NCBI GenBank assembly: GCA_951812925.1
Contig: OX638368.1
Location: forward strand, 81,884,909 to 81,948,908
Length of the DNA stretch: 64,000 bases
Direction of reading: 5' to 3'
Source: Calliopum simillimum
Taxonomy: Eukaryota; Arthropoda; Insecta; Diptera; Lauxaniidae
Every line of letters starts with the position of its first letter. Position 1 is the stretch's first letter. Under the pieces are notes generated by a model, which did not search any database, was not told the origin of the DNA, and was given only the letters and a program-made list of their open reading frames with translations. The position numbers were made by a program, and so were the translations under genes. Positions 10,000-21,157 of this stretch are shown in pieces.

Positions 10000-12900
10000 A
10001 TGGCTACCATCGATACTCTACGGAATAAAATAACCTATCTAAAGGGAACTGCCTCCAGGAACGTGATACTGAATTAAAAGAATTTGAGAAATATTTTTAA
10101 ATGAAAGCTAGGTTAAGTGAAATTATTGATTGCAAGCTGCTTGCTGCAAATGTTAATAGTGATCCCCTCAACTCAACAACAACGCATCAAGATGCTATGC
10201 AGAAACTGTTGGAGTCCCAAACATCTTTTTTGGAAAAATTGACAGAGCTACAACCGCCATTAGCAAATGTTGGTGCTACGACTTCGTCACCTACCGCGAA
10301 CACCGCTGCCCCAGCTGCTGATATACGACTTCCTAAGCTGAATATTCCAATATTTGAAGGTAACTACTCTGAATTTAGATCATTCTTTGATTTATTCAAC
10401 AGCTCAGTGCATAACAACCATACATTGACTGCATCACAGAAGTTTCAATATCTGAAAGGGTTGTTAAAGGGTGAGCCTGCCATGCTTATACGACATCTTG
10501 CTGTGTGAGATCAAAACTACGAGGAAGCCATGAAAAAGATTCAAGATCGTTATGATAAGCCTTCACTGGTTATTGATTTTTTAATCGAAACATTTTTATC
10601 TATATCTAAAGCAGATGACTCTCAAGGTCTTCGAAACGTATCGAATATTGCTGATGAAGTTATACGTGGGCTTAGAGCGCAAGGCGAGGAAGCAGAGAAA
10701 CGTGATTCGTGGCTGATACATCTTTTACTTAAAAAAGTCGATAGAGAAACTCATCATTCTTGGGCTGAGCATTGTAGTAAAACTACATTTCCTACGCTGG
10801 AGAATTTTATCATTTTCATCAATGAACGTTGTGATGCATTAGAACGTGTTCCAACTCCAATTGAAAAGCAACGCGCTGGCGGAACACAATCTAAAATTAA
10901 ATCCGTCAGAACTTATTCTGGCTACATGAAACGATCCTGTTTTGCGTGCTCTCAAGACCACCATCTTGCCTATTGCCCTACGTTTATCAAGATGTCTACG
11001 CCCAATCGCATAAATTTTGTAAAAGAGAAAAGATTGTGTTTTAATTGTTTGAAGCAGGGACATTCAGTACAAAATTGTCCATCTAAACACCTTTGTGAAT
11101 TTTGCAAAGGTCATCATCATTCTTATATTCATCTAGAGCGAAATTCTAACTACAATACGGTCGCAGCTGCCATGGTGAAAAAAGTGGATTCTCTCCCCAC
11201 TAAGGATGAGAAAAAATCGAGTGAACTGCCTAAAAAAGTCGAAGCTACAATAGATGCTGTAACTACATCAATCAATCTTGCTGCCACATCTGAGGTAAGA
11301 AATCTAAATATGCTTTTGCCCACTGCTAGGGTTTTTGTTAAGGACAACATGGGTTGCTTCCAAGGCTGTAATATTCTATTGGACTCTGGATGCCAGAACA
11401 CGTTGATTTCCGAGCGGTGTGCAAATAGACTTGGATTACAACGAGCCGCCTCTAAAATATTTATCCACGGATTGGGAAATAACAAGGCTGGTGCAACACG
11501 AGGTATAGTCGAGTTTCAGGTAAAATCTATTTATAATTCTGAAAGTGTTGTCATGCTAGCCCATGTTTTTAAGAGTCTTACATCTCAATTGCCATGTTCT
11601 TCGCTTACAATAAACTATTGGGAAGATATAAAAAATCTGTCTCTTGCTGATCCCAAATTTGATACTCCAAAGGATATTGACATCCTTGTAGGATATGACT
11701 ATTTCTTTACTCTATTAAAAGAAGGGCGTATTGTTAAAAATGGTAATTTGCTAGCTCAAAATACAATCTTTGGCTATGTTGTTTGTGGAGGTTGTACGTC
11801 TGAAAACACCTTTAGTACTTGCCACATAATGACTCAAAATATACCTGAAGTTGATTTGAACCAAACTTTGCAACTATTTTGGAAACTTGAAAGCGTCCCT
11901 CAGATGACTACTACTTTGACTGCTGAAGATCAGCAAGCTGAAGACCTTTATAAATCTACTACTATCCGTGCTGATAGATATTCAGTCAGACTTCCATTTG
12001 TGAAAAATCCTGAAACTGGTAAATCCTATGCGGGGGCCTTAAGACGACAACTGTCTATGGAAAGGAAATTTAAATCTAATCCTGATTTAAAACTATCCTA
12101 TACAGAATTTATGAGTGAATACTTGTCACTGGGTCATATGAAACTTGTTCCCCAGGAGGAAATAAATCGTCCGTCCGAAAACGTTTATTACTTGCCTCAC
12201 CATGCTGTTCTTAGAGAAAATTCTTTAACCACAAAACTAAGAGTGGTATTTGATGGTTCTGCTAAATCATCTAATGGAAAATCGCTAAATGACAATTTAC
12301 TAAAAGGACCAATTTTGCAACAAGACTTAATAGCTGTTCTTTTGAGATATCGTTGTAAGAAGTACTGCTTTTCGGCAGACATTCAACAAATGTTTCGAAT
12401 GATAAATGTACAAGAATGTGATCAGGACTATCAGCGCATTTTATGGCGAAATTCACCTAATGAGGAAGTTCAACATTATCGATTAACTACTGTAACTTAT
12501 GGCACGCGTCCCGCACCCTATCTTTCTATTCGCACTCTCCTACAGCTGAGTGATGACGAGCATAATCGGTACCCTATGGCTAGTGAAGCTGTTAAAAATT
12601 CATTTTATGTTGACGATTGTATGGCAGGCTCCAATACCCTAAAAGAAGCTCAAGAGCTAGCAGAACAATTAAATAATTTGCTTACGGCTGGCGGTTTCCA
12701 CTTAAGGAAGTGGGCCACAAATCAGAGTAGTATTCTTCAAAAGATTCCAGATAGTGAGAAAATTTATAGCATGGTCGATGTGCCATCGGATATGACAGTA
12801 TGCCTCCTTGGCGTTATTTGGAATCCTATGACTGATTGTTTTTCGTATAAGGTAAAAGAAAATCAATATTGCCTTAACACCAAAAGGAACCTGCTTTCCG

Positions 12901-15161
12901 AGATTTCGAAAATTTTTGACCCACTTGGCTGGATATCACCTGCAATTATAGCTGTGAAAATAATTATACAGCGACTATGGCTATCCAAACTGGAATGGGA
13001 TGAGCTGTTGCCTGCTGACATTTTAGACGAAGTCAAACTACTATTTTCAGAGTTTTATTTACTTAATAACATTAATATAAAACGACTTATTTTTTCCACA
13101 GAGCCAGTTGTAACCTTTCATGGATTCTGTGATGCCTCCAGCTTAGCCTATGCTGCAGTCATTTATTGTCGAAAAACGTCAGCAGATGGACAAGTGTCAA
13201 CTAACATCGTCATATCTAAAACCAAGGTGGCTCCAATGGCCTCACTTTCAATTCCCAGGCTGGAACTTTGTGCAGCGTATTTGTTAACTCAACTGTTTGA
13301 ATATTTAGCATCTGTCATTAACTTGAAATTAAATGAAGTGGTTTGCTGGTCTGATAGCAAAACCGTTTTAGCCTGGTTGTCTTCACATCCATCGAAGTGG
13401 AAAACTTTTATTAGTCATCGAACATCCTACATCTTAGAAACTGTTCCCAGTGCGCAATGGCGATATGTTCCCAGCAAACAGAATCCAGCCGATGCTGCTA
13501 GTAGAGGTGTAAGATCCAGCTTCTTAATTAATGATAAATTATGGTTTAATGGTCCATCGTGGTTGCTTATGGAGGAAAATTGGTGGCCACTATCCGAATC
13601 TCAGGATAATATTACAAGTGAAGAACTTCGTCCAGTAAATCATGTGGCTCTAGCCTCAGCTACTTACGATCCGGACTCCGTTAGCAGAATAAACAACAGA
13701 ATTTCCAGTTGGGCTAAAATGGTGCGAGTACTAGCTTACTGCATACGATATGTCAACATTCTCAAAAATAAGTGCAGAGACACCTCACCTCTCAAAGTCA
13801 AAGAACTTAAGTTTGCTGAACTAAAATTGTATAAATACTATCAAGCGGTTGACTTTTTTGAGATTATGTCGTCTATTCAGCAAGGTCAAGCTACCCTAAC
13901 TAACAAAAAACTACGGAAACTTTCACCATTCGTGGATGCTGATGGGCTGCTGCGTGTTGGCGGAAGATTAACTAAAGCTGACCTACCTTATGACAGTCAG
14001 CATCAAATAATTCTTCATAAAGACAGCCCAATCGTTCGGAAAATTGTTCACGATTTGCACGTGAAAAATCTTCATAGCGGAATTACTTTGTTGTTCGCTA
14101 CACTGCGGCAAAAATATTGGATAATTGGTGCTCGTGAAATTGTTAAAACTGTAATTCGCCAGTGTGGAGCTTGCACTCGCTTTAGTGCACGAGCTCAAGA
14201 GCAACTTATGGGCGACTTGCCCAAATTTCGTGTCAACGCTGCCTTTCCATTTTACGAAGTTGGATGCGACTATGCTGGGCCTATATTGTATAAGCAGCAC
14301 AGTGGCAGAAAGGCCCCGAAAGTCAAAGCATATGTTGCAGTCTTTATCTGCTTAGTGACCAAAGCTGTTCACCTAGAACTTGTCTCCGATTTGAGTACCG
14401 ATGCCTTCTTAGCCGCTCTCGATCGATTTGTTGCTAGACGTGGTCTGTGTGGTCATATACACAGCGATAATGGAACTAATTTTCAAGGAGCTGCCAGAAA
14501 GCTGAATGAAATTCACAAAATGGTAACTTCTTTTGAATCTAATAATGATATTTCGAATTTTTTATCTTCAAAGGGTATTCAGTGGCACTTCATACCACCA
14601 AATACGCCACATTTCGGTGGGTTATGGGAGTCTACAGTCAAGTCTATGAAGTTTCATCTAAGAAGAACTATGGGTCAAGCTACACTAAACTTTGAGGAAT
14701 TATCAACTCTCCTAGCTAGAATTGAGGCTATATTAAATTCGAGGCCTTTAGTCCAAGCTGATTCTGATGACGTCCCCTATATAACGCCTGGACATTTCTT
14801 AGTTGGAAGGCCCCTGAACTCGTTGCCAGAAGCAGACATAACTCATCTCAAAACTGGGTTATTATCTAAATGGAGATTGGTTCAACAATTAACTCAATAT
14901 TTTTGGTCTCGCTGGTCAACTGATTATTTGCTGTCACTTCAACCAAAATCTAAATGGTTGAAAGAAAAATCTAATCTAATTATTGGTGACGTCGTCCTGA
15001 TACGTGAAGATAATCTACCTCCCGCTTGCTGGAAACTTGGCCGTGTAATCGAAACCCATGCTGGATCCGATGGGCTCGTCAGAGTTGTCACTATCAAAAC
15101 TGAGAATTCAACTTTCAAGAGGCCAGTTGCTAAACTTCATCAATTGCCAAAGGAATGTTGA
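10000..15161 (+). pseudogene. BEL/Pao Gag-Pol polyprotein, gag damaged, pol open
   Basis: The likely start is the ATG at 10000 (MATIDTLRNK). A frameshift near 10060, an in-frame TAA at 10098-10100 and a TGA at 10506-10508 break gag. From 10530 a single frame of 1,543 codons is open. It holds the end of gag, three zinc knuckles (CFACSQDHHLAYC, CFNCLKQGHSVQNC, CEFCKGHHH; about codons 137-200), a retropepsin with DSG (about 285), reverse transcriptase with YVDD (about 691), RNase H starting FHGFCDAS (about 862), then integrase with an H-C zinc region, the GCDYAGP and SDNGTNF blocks and a downstream Glu. The C-terminal domain usual in Pao (WKLGRVIETHAGSDGLVRV) follows. The protease and all polymerase motifs look intact. 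Confidence 0.93.
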
Positions 15162-15167
15162 ACGCCG

Positions 15168-15184
15168 TTCAAGGCTGGCGGTTA
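15168..15184 (+). promoter_or_regulatory. Polypurine-tract region of BEL/Pao element 1
   Basis: The bases just before the 3' LTR read TTCAAGGCTGGCGGTTA. The second BEL element has a matching AAGGCGGGCGGTA just before its own 3' LTR. The shared position and sequence support this as the plus-strand primer site, although it is not purely purine. Confidence 0.5.
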
Positions 15185-15506
15185 TGTTTATGAAAAATAT
15201 TAAGTTTTATCCTAAGTTTATTTGACTAGAATTTGAATTCTTTAATTTTGAAAATTTTGCTATTTAATAATTTAGTTTACACCGCCACTGGTTGTTTTTT
15301 CTACTATTTAAAGAACCGTAAAATCATTCGAGTAATTCTTCTTTCTATTTTGCTTTTCACCTAACTGTTAAATCATACGATTCTAATACTCTCAGTGGCG
15401 CATAGCAATGTAACATTTTAAGCTAGTCATAAGAAATTTGACAAAAATAAATTAGTCTGTTATGAAACGTTAAACTCAACGCAACTACTTAGTTTGTTCT
15501 TAGACA
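15185..15506 (+). repeat. 3' LTR of BEL/Pao element 1
   Basis: 322 bp, same sequence as the 5' LTR as far as can be seen by eye. It is followed by the ATTAT duplication at 15507-15511. Confidence 0.95.
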
Positions 15507-15511
15507 ATTAT

Positions 15512-16164
15512 AAAATGGTTAATTGAAATTACAAATGTTTATTTTTACACTGAACAATTGTTTAGTTCACTGTTTATTTACATTGGAATTCTAATATCAC
15601 AATAGCACTTTATTTATTTTCACTGGCACTGTTTGTATAACCTTTTCACTTTATTGCTTAAAATCATGGTTGAATTAAGCGTTGAACAGAATGATGAAGC
15701 TGTAGTATGCCGCTGTAGTACAAAATGTAGTGTAGCAGACTATAAAGCGCTTCGAGAATTTCTATGAATATACTTCTTCTAGTGTACTGAATATTTCAAA
15801 CAGTACAAGGTATCGAGAAGGACTACCATGAACTCGAGGTCCTTTTTGTAATCCTTAGCGAAATCCACCAGCACGTTCCCGGAGGCCGACACCAAACCCC
15901 GCGAGAAAGACTGATGTACTTTTTATTTTAAAATTTATTTTCTTGTAATTAACCGCGAACGGTAAAAAAGTCCATTTTACTTTTCTAATACGGGAATTTT
16001 TTTTTTAATATCGCGTGAGTATACAATCGAACGGTATAATTCTCAAACGGTAAAAACGTAAGCACATTTAGACCATGTGGTTTAAATTTTTAACAAAGTA
16101 ACATCAAACAATAAAAAAAATACATTAAACATAAACGCGTCACTGATTTTAATAATGTCTATGA
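15512..16164. other. Non-coding DNA, possible LTR remnant
   Basis: No ORF of note. A GC-richer block at 15790-15915 (CGAGAAGGACTACCATGAAC ... CCCCGCGAGAAAGACTG) stands out from the AT-rich surroundings and looks like the end of some other repeat, perhaps an LTR. I cannot name the family. Confidence 0.3.
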
Positions 16165-17276
16165 GGGCCAATTTCACAGTGTGCGCTTGAGCTTTAGCTT
16201 AGCTAAACCGTTAGTGAAGCTTAAGCGACCCTTAAGAAATTTCCAATTTCATAGTTGACTAGCTCACATTTGAAATTTAAAATTTTACATAAACCATCTT
16301 GACACCGCATGACCATTTGTAAAGACAAAAAGTTTTGAAAAAATCTTATATCTTATCATTTACGGAAGTGGACAAATAAGATTTTTTTATTTTCGCCTAT
16401 ACAGAAGAGAGAGGGTCTAAAATCATTGTTTTTGGACTAAATGACGAGTAGATCTACTCGTTACAAAACTAACGAAAAATGTACTTTTTGAGTCATGATT
16501 CAATTACAATAATTTCATACAAATAAATAAATATCATAATTGTATCATGTCCAAAAAAAAACATTTTTCGTTAGTTTTGTAACGAGTAGATCATTAGCAT
16601 AGATACAAACCAAAAATACTGGTAAACTAATTTGACAATAAGCAACTTTGACGTAAAATATTGTTTACAATTGAAAAAGTATTTCAATAAACTTTCAAAG
16701 AAATACATTTTTTAGCTGCTTTTGGAAAAATTCGCGCACATTGGGTTTTTGGACAAGTTTTTTATCAAACTCAAGTGGGCAAAAACGAAGTCTCTCGATA
16801 AAAAGAGAGGAAAAAAACGTTTGAGGACGTTGAATTACCAAAAGAAGCGGAAAAATCTGCATCTGAAGCTATCGAAGGGACAGCGAAAGATAATTTCTGA
16901 TGCAAAGGTCAAGCAGTTCGGAACTTTATATGAAAACACAAAAATATTGGCCTGTATTGCGAGCTTGAGTCATAGGCTTGGGTATATAAGCGTTTTAGGT
17001 TTTTGCTTTAGCATAGGAGATTTTTATATTTGTATATTTAAAAACAATATTCAGTTAAAATGCAAAAATTTCAAAAATACAAAAATTTCGTTTATTTATT
17101 TTTAATTTTTATTAATGACAACGTCAATTGTGACATAAACCGCCCTAACTATTTTGAGTGTCGAAAGACAGGCGCTTAAACGGCCCTTGAATTCAAATGA
17201 CTGTGAAAATAAAATTTGTACTTAAACTACACTCAACAGATAAACTACGCTTAAGCTCACACTGTGAAATTGGCCC
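16165..17276. mobile_element. TIR element, GGGCCAATTTCACAGTGTG ends (PIF-like)
   Basis: The left end GGGCCAATTTCACAGTGTG (16165-16183) and its inverse (17258-17276) form 19-bp terminal repeats, and similarity extends into an 'agcttaagc' block. The flanking triplets are TGA and TTA, near the 3-bp TWA duplications of PIF/Harbinger elements but not identical. Inside, 16440-16490 and 16557-16595 form a second inverted pair around CTCGTTACAAAACTAACG. A lysine-rich frame at 16722-17105 (127 codons) may be a worn remnant of an element protein; I do not recognise it. Confidence 0.65.
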
Positions 17277-17279
17277 TTA

Positions 17280-18400
17280 ATTTTTTAAGCAATGTCCAAT
17301 GTAATTTAAGTTTCAAGTAATTAATATATTCATCACATATATGTTCACTTATAAAATACCCGTGCTTCGGCTTACGCGGTCAGCCGAAGAATCGTCTATG
17401 AACATAATGGAGAAGTTCGCTGCTTATAGAATAGAGTTGCCAATCTTATTTCATTATATAAATTGCATAAATTTTAAAATGACCTAATCTCTTAAAACTT
17501 AAAATTATTTTCTTAATTTTATTTGCTGCTCTTTTTTATGAAATTATCATGAATTTTTTTGCTAAATTAACTTTTAAATCATTAAATAATGTTTACAAAT
17601 TTATTTTCATAAATTCGGTAACATTGTTCTTCTGTCAAAAAGCATGCAGCAAGCGGCAAAGTTGAAAAGTTCGAACTTTGTACTGCGCCGCAAGCTTCAG
17701 CTACAGCGTTATCTTCACATTGTGTTTACGCGTATTAAAATATGTGTAGTCTACTTTTGCAATCTACATTCTGTTTCAGCAGTAACCCTGGTTGCAGCGA
17801 TAACAAATGCTTCTTCTTCTTATTATTTTTAAACTTCGATTATGTCAAAATCAGTGAGCAAAACAAAATAAAAAGTGACAATTAATTTATGAAAAAAAAA
17901 AAAAATATTGTTATATTTTCATTTTCACTTTATTTTTTCAAAAGCTTTGAATGTTAATGAAAATGAATTGTATACATTAATTTTTGAAGGAGCAGCGTTA
18001 GCGGGAGGTTCAATTTCGTCCGGAGTCAATCCTTCCAACGAAAGTGTCGTTTGGATTTTGTTTCAGAGATATATCCATCGGAGAGTCCATATATGGCCTT
18101 TAGAAAAACCTACCCTGCAAAAAATGAGTACCGGTTGTCTTTGAATTTTTTTATTTTTTTTTTTCCTATTTTTATTTCACGTACGAGTATCTGTAACATT
18201 TCCCGTATTTTGTAGGTATTCGTAATGTTATTTTTCCAACAGAGTTTTCTGTCAGTTTTTGAGTGTTAAAATTTTAAAAACAAAAAAAAAATTATCAAGC
18301 GGCATGAATAGGATCAAAATAATTTGTTCAACGTTTGCAATATATGATTAGCGTAGATTTCCTAGGAATACACGTTATTAATGCAGAAATCTTAACATAA
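17280..18400. other. AT-rich DNA, no recognised gene
   Basis: Short frames at 17644-17832 and 17908-18144 lack homology I can name. The block 'tcggcttacgcggtcagccga' near 17368-17388 forms a small inverted repeat. Nothing else is supported. Confidence 0.3.
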
Positions 18401-18407
18401 TCTACAT

Positions 18408-18584
18408 ATGGGTATGCATTCCGGTGAGCGGCCATACCAATGCAGGTAAGTGGTATTGGAAATTGCGAATCCTTGACCTTAAAAAATTATAATTTTACAT
18501 TTTTATTTTTTCAGATTTTCTGACCATCCTTTGAACGAACTCAAGCACTCCGGTGAAAAACCGTTTAAAAGTCTACACAATTAG
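18408..18584 (+). pseudogene. C2H2 zinc-finger gene relic with an intron
   Basis: Exon-like sequence 18408-18445 reads MGMHSGERPYQC, the standard linker between C2H2 fingers. It ends at a GTAAGT donor (18446). A TTTTTTCAG acceptor follows at 18514, and the frame resumes with FSDHPLNELKHSGEKPF, a second finger body and linker, then stops at TAG 18582. The second zinc Cys and the first His of the finger are missing, so it could not fold normally. The retained splice sites show it is a decayed piece of a genomic gene rather than a retrocopy. The parent gene is not visible in the window. Confidence 0.6.
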
Positions 18585-18599
18585 AACATAGCTTGCGTG

Positions 18600-19147
18600 A
18601 AAAAGTTAAAAGTTGCAAAAGTTACATTTTAAATGTAGACTCACATGGACAGTGCGAAGAATGTGATGTTAGTGCTAATAATAGATCGCATGGCCTTAAA
18701 TATGCAAGAATTTCGCAATTGGAAAGTGCCTGAGAAGGTGATGGATCAACTAAATGCATAAATTTTAATAGCAAAAGCAATGTATTGTGAACTTATTTTG
18801 AAATAAAAATAAATAATTCATTAATTTAATATGAGATTTCATTAGGATACGTTGCAGGGTAATACCTGTATTATTTCAGATACGTATAGCGAGTATAGTA
18901 CCTGTACGCATATTAAGAAACGTACCTGTACTATACTAGATACGTACAACAGATATAGTACCAGTATACGTATCTAAGTATTTAAGCAGGGACGAGAAAC
19001 AGATACAATACAAGTATTGGTACGACAAAACCAATGCCTGTATTTTTCCCGACAGCAATGTAAACGTTATTGAAAGAGTACGGCAATTTCTATGTAATTT
19101 TCAAAAACAAACAAAAAAATACGTGTTTGTGTCCCCGATACATACGC
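18600..19147. other. Non-coding DNA with TACGTAT/TAGTACC repeats
   Basis: Positions 18850-19020 carry repeated, partly inverted words of the type 'agatacgta', 'tatagtacc' and 'gtacctgta'. The rest is AT-rich. No gene is recognised. Confidence 0.4.
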
Positions 19148-19323
19148 CGCACTATGGTTTTTTTTGGACTAAAAAGTGCACACAAAAATAATTCACTACA
19201 AGGACCCTTTTTTTTAAAAAAAATCGAATGCAAAATTAAAGGTTATACATTGAGCTATCTGAAAAGATGCCCGCTTTTTCAAGTATTTGATTCACAAATT
19301 AGGGACAGAGGTCGAAATCTCAT

Positions 19324-19618
19324 TGTTGGTATGAAAAAACACAACTTTTCTTTTAACTTTTAAGTTTATATTTAGTTTATTATGATTTTAACTTTAATTT
19401 AAGTTTTTATTTGATTTTAATTTTACTTTAAGTTTTAACAAAAAAATAGAGCTGTTGCTGCTGCAAATTGAAAAATCCAAGTGACAGAATAAAATTGTAA
19501 ACCAAACCGAGCCCCGGTGTTGGTTCGCAGGGATGACGCACGCATGTTGTGCCTAGCATACACTGCATGCACGCGTTTTGTCGCACGAACACATGAGTGC
19601 GTTTTAGTCGCGCGAACA
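19324..19618 (-). repeat. 3' LTR of BEL/Pao element 2
   Basis: 295 bp, reading TGTTGGTATG to GCGCGAACA on the plus strand. The adjacent TACCGCCCGCCTT (19619-19631) is the complement of the AAGGCGGGCGGTA polypurine-like tract, which matches that of element 1. Confidence 0.95.
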
Positions 19619-19639
19619 TACCGCCCGCCTTGCAGTATT

Positions 19640-20260
19640 GCAATTTTAAAAGAGAGAAAAAAAGAAAGATTGCAGCAACAACCGCTTAATATAAACAAAA
19701 TTGTATATAAAGAAAATTCAATACCTTATTTTATGAGAAAAATATTTAAAAATATGTTATAAAGAAAAATTTAACAACTAATTTTATATGAGAAATTTTA
19801 TGTAAGAAAAATTCACTTATTATGAACAGTATTACGGTATGTAAGAATGAAAATTCATTAAATCGTATTATACATGAAAAATATCAAAAAAATATGTGAG
19901 AAAGGAAAAGTAATTTCACAAATGTGAATTGTAAGAAATAGAATTATTTAACTATACATATGTATGTTAATACAGATTTTTGTTTTCAATGATGGATGAT
20001 AAATTCAAGATTGTTTAAAAAGATATGTTCTCAATTCAACGATTTTCAAAAAATTCAAATATATTAGCAAATGCAACCGGAAGCCAAAAAAACAAGACGG
20101 ACAAATATAGAGAAAGGCGAGTCTTAAAGACTACTTTTCACACCTTTTCATAAATAAAAAAAAAAATATAAAACGTCAGGAGACGTATAAATCAAAAAAA
20201 TGGATGGATCGCGGTTGCAAAAGGATTTACATTTTTTCTTTTGTTTTAAATTTTACGTAA
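19640..20260. other. AT-rich 3' tail of BEL/Pao element 2
   Basis: About 620 bp of AT-rich sequence between the extra ORF and the 3' LTR, with repeated 'tgagaaaaat' and 'atgtaagaa' words near 19730-19920. No coding sequence. Confidence 0.5.
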
Positions 20261-21040
20261 TTAATACAACGATGTATTTGGTGCACGTTTTACGTTGCCG
20301 CAGAACACCCAGCCGAATATAGTTGGAATTGCTGCAGGAGCATCAAGAGCAGTACGCGGCTCTCCACGCAGAATTTGAGCAAACAAGTCAGCTCCGATAA
20401 CAAACTTCACCTTATATGTACCCCAATAGTACTTGTCAGCCAGTTCGAGCATAGGATAGCTTTTTTCAATCAAATCGCGACTAGGCTTGTACGGTGGAAA
20501 TTTACCATATTCAGTTTTCTCCACCAATGCGATAACAAATACTGAATCATCTGGATTGTGCCTCGATCGTAGCATTAAGTTACATGACTGCTGATGTTCA
20601 AACACCTTGATCCTTAGTCGTTGCACTTCACTGAATGAAATAGTGGTGCGGTCTTGACCTGGGTTGATAAGACCACGAATCACTTTTGGACCATAATCTG
20701 TCATGATTTCGACCAAAACTGTCATTTTTAACGTAACGACAAGGTCACTTATCTCTGGCTGGGATACGAACCGAGGACAATTTGGTGTTGGTATTTCTAG
20801 TTGCTCGTGCAGGTGAAGCAATGTATGATGTCGGCTGTGACAAATGCGGCAGCGTTGCTCATTTTCACACGAACGAAGCTCATGTGACATGGCGAGACAA
20901 TTTGTGCATCCATCGTGTTTTTGGACAGTTTCCCTGCGAGCAGGCGCATTCATAGCGTGAAACCGGCGGCAAAATAGTAGAGAGTGATCCGCATGACAGA
21001 TCGGACACTGGTACTTTCTGTTGTATAAACGGCGCTTCAT
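20261..21040 (-). CDS. Extra ORF in env position: zinc knuckles + inactive protease-like domain
   Basis: 259 codons, open. Residues about 11-75 hold three zinc knuckles (CPICHADHSLLFC, CTNCLAMSHELRSC, CRICHSRHHTLLH) with the same triple pattern as the gag of this element. Residues about 95-250 resemble the Pao retropepsin region: RGLINPGQDRTTIS matches RALIDPASEGTFIS of the pol, and FVIGADL...FGWVFCG matches MLIGGDL...FGWILTG. The catalytic Asp is Asn here (LINPG), so it should not cleave. It lies downstream of integrase, where env or other accessory genes sit. A splice-acceptor-like TTATATTTTTTAG ends 4 nt before the ATG, so it may be made from a spliced mRNA. Role unknown; a nucleocapsid-like or interfering protein are possibilities. 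Confidence 0.7.
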   Translation of the reverse strand: MKRRLYNRKYQCPICHADHSLLFCRRFHAMNAPARRETVQKHDGCTNCLAMSHELRSCENEQRCRICHSRHHTLLHLHEQLEIPTPNCPRFVSQPEISDLVVTLKMTVLVEIMTDYGPKVIRGLINPGQDRTTISFSEVQRLRIKVFEHQQSCNLMLRSRHNPDDSVFVIALVEKTEYGKFPPYKPSRDLIEKSYPMLELADKYYWGTYKVKFVIGADLFAQILRGEPRTALDAPAAIPTIFGWVFCGNVKRAPNTSLY

Positions 21041-21044
21041 ACTT

Positions 21045-21057
21045 CTAAAAAATATAA
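21045..21057 (-). promoter_or_regulatory. Possible 3' splice site before the extra ORF
   Basis: On the minus strand TTATATTTTTTAG is followed by AAGT and the ATG of the ORF at 21040. The pyrimidine-rich run plus AG fits a 3' splice site. The matching donor has not been located. Confidence 0.4.
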
Positions 21058-21157
21058 GATGAAATTTAAATGATACGAGTAAAGTTCTTATTTCTAATAT
21101 TGCTGATTTTGATATAGGTGAGACATACTAATCACGGGACTAATGCTCGATAGGAGA

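Larger units (their letters stand above)
9266..15506 (+). mobile_element. BEL/Pao LTR retrotransposon 1 (6.2 kb)
   Basis: Two 322-bp LTRs (TG...CA), a primer-binding site, one gag-pol region and a polypurine tract form a complete element. It is flanked by a perfect 5-bp duplication ATTAT (9261-9265 and 15507-15511), the length usual for BEL/Pao. It landed 8 bp outside the right end of the foldback at 1601-9257. I see no difference between the LTRs, which implies a recent insertion, yet gag already has breaks (see the gag-pol entry), so this copy may have been mobilised by proteins from another copy. Confidence 0.95.

Noticed and set aside
16722..17105. A host gene for a Lys-rich 127-aa protein
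   Set aside because: It lies wholly within the TIR element at 16165-17276 and shows no domain I recognise, so at best it is a relic of that element.
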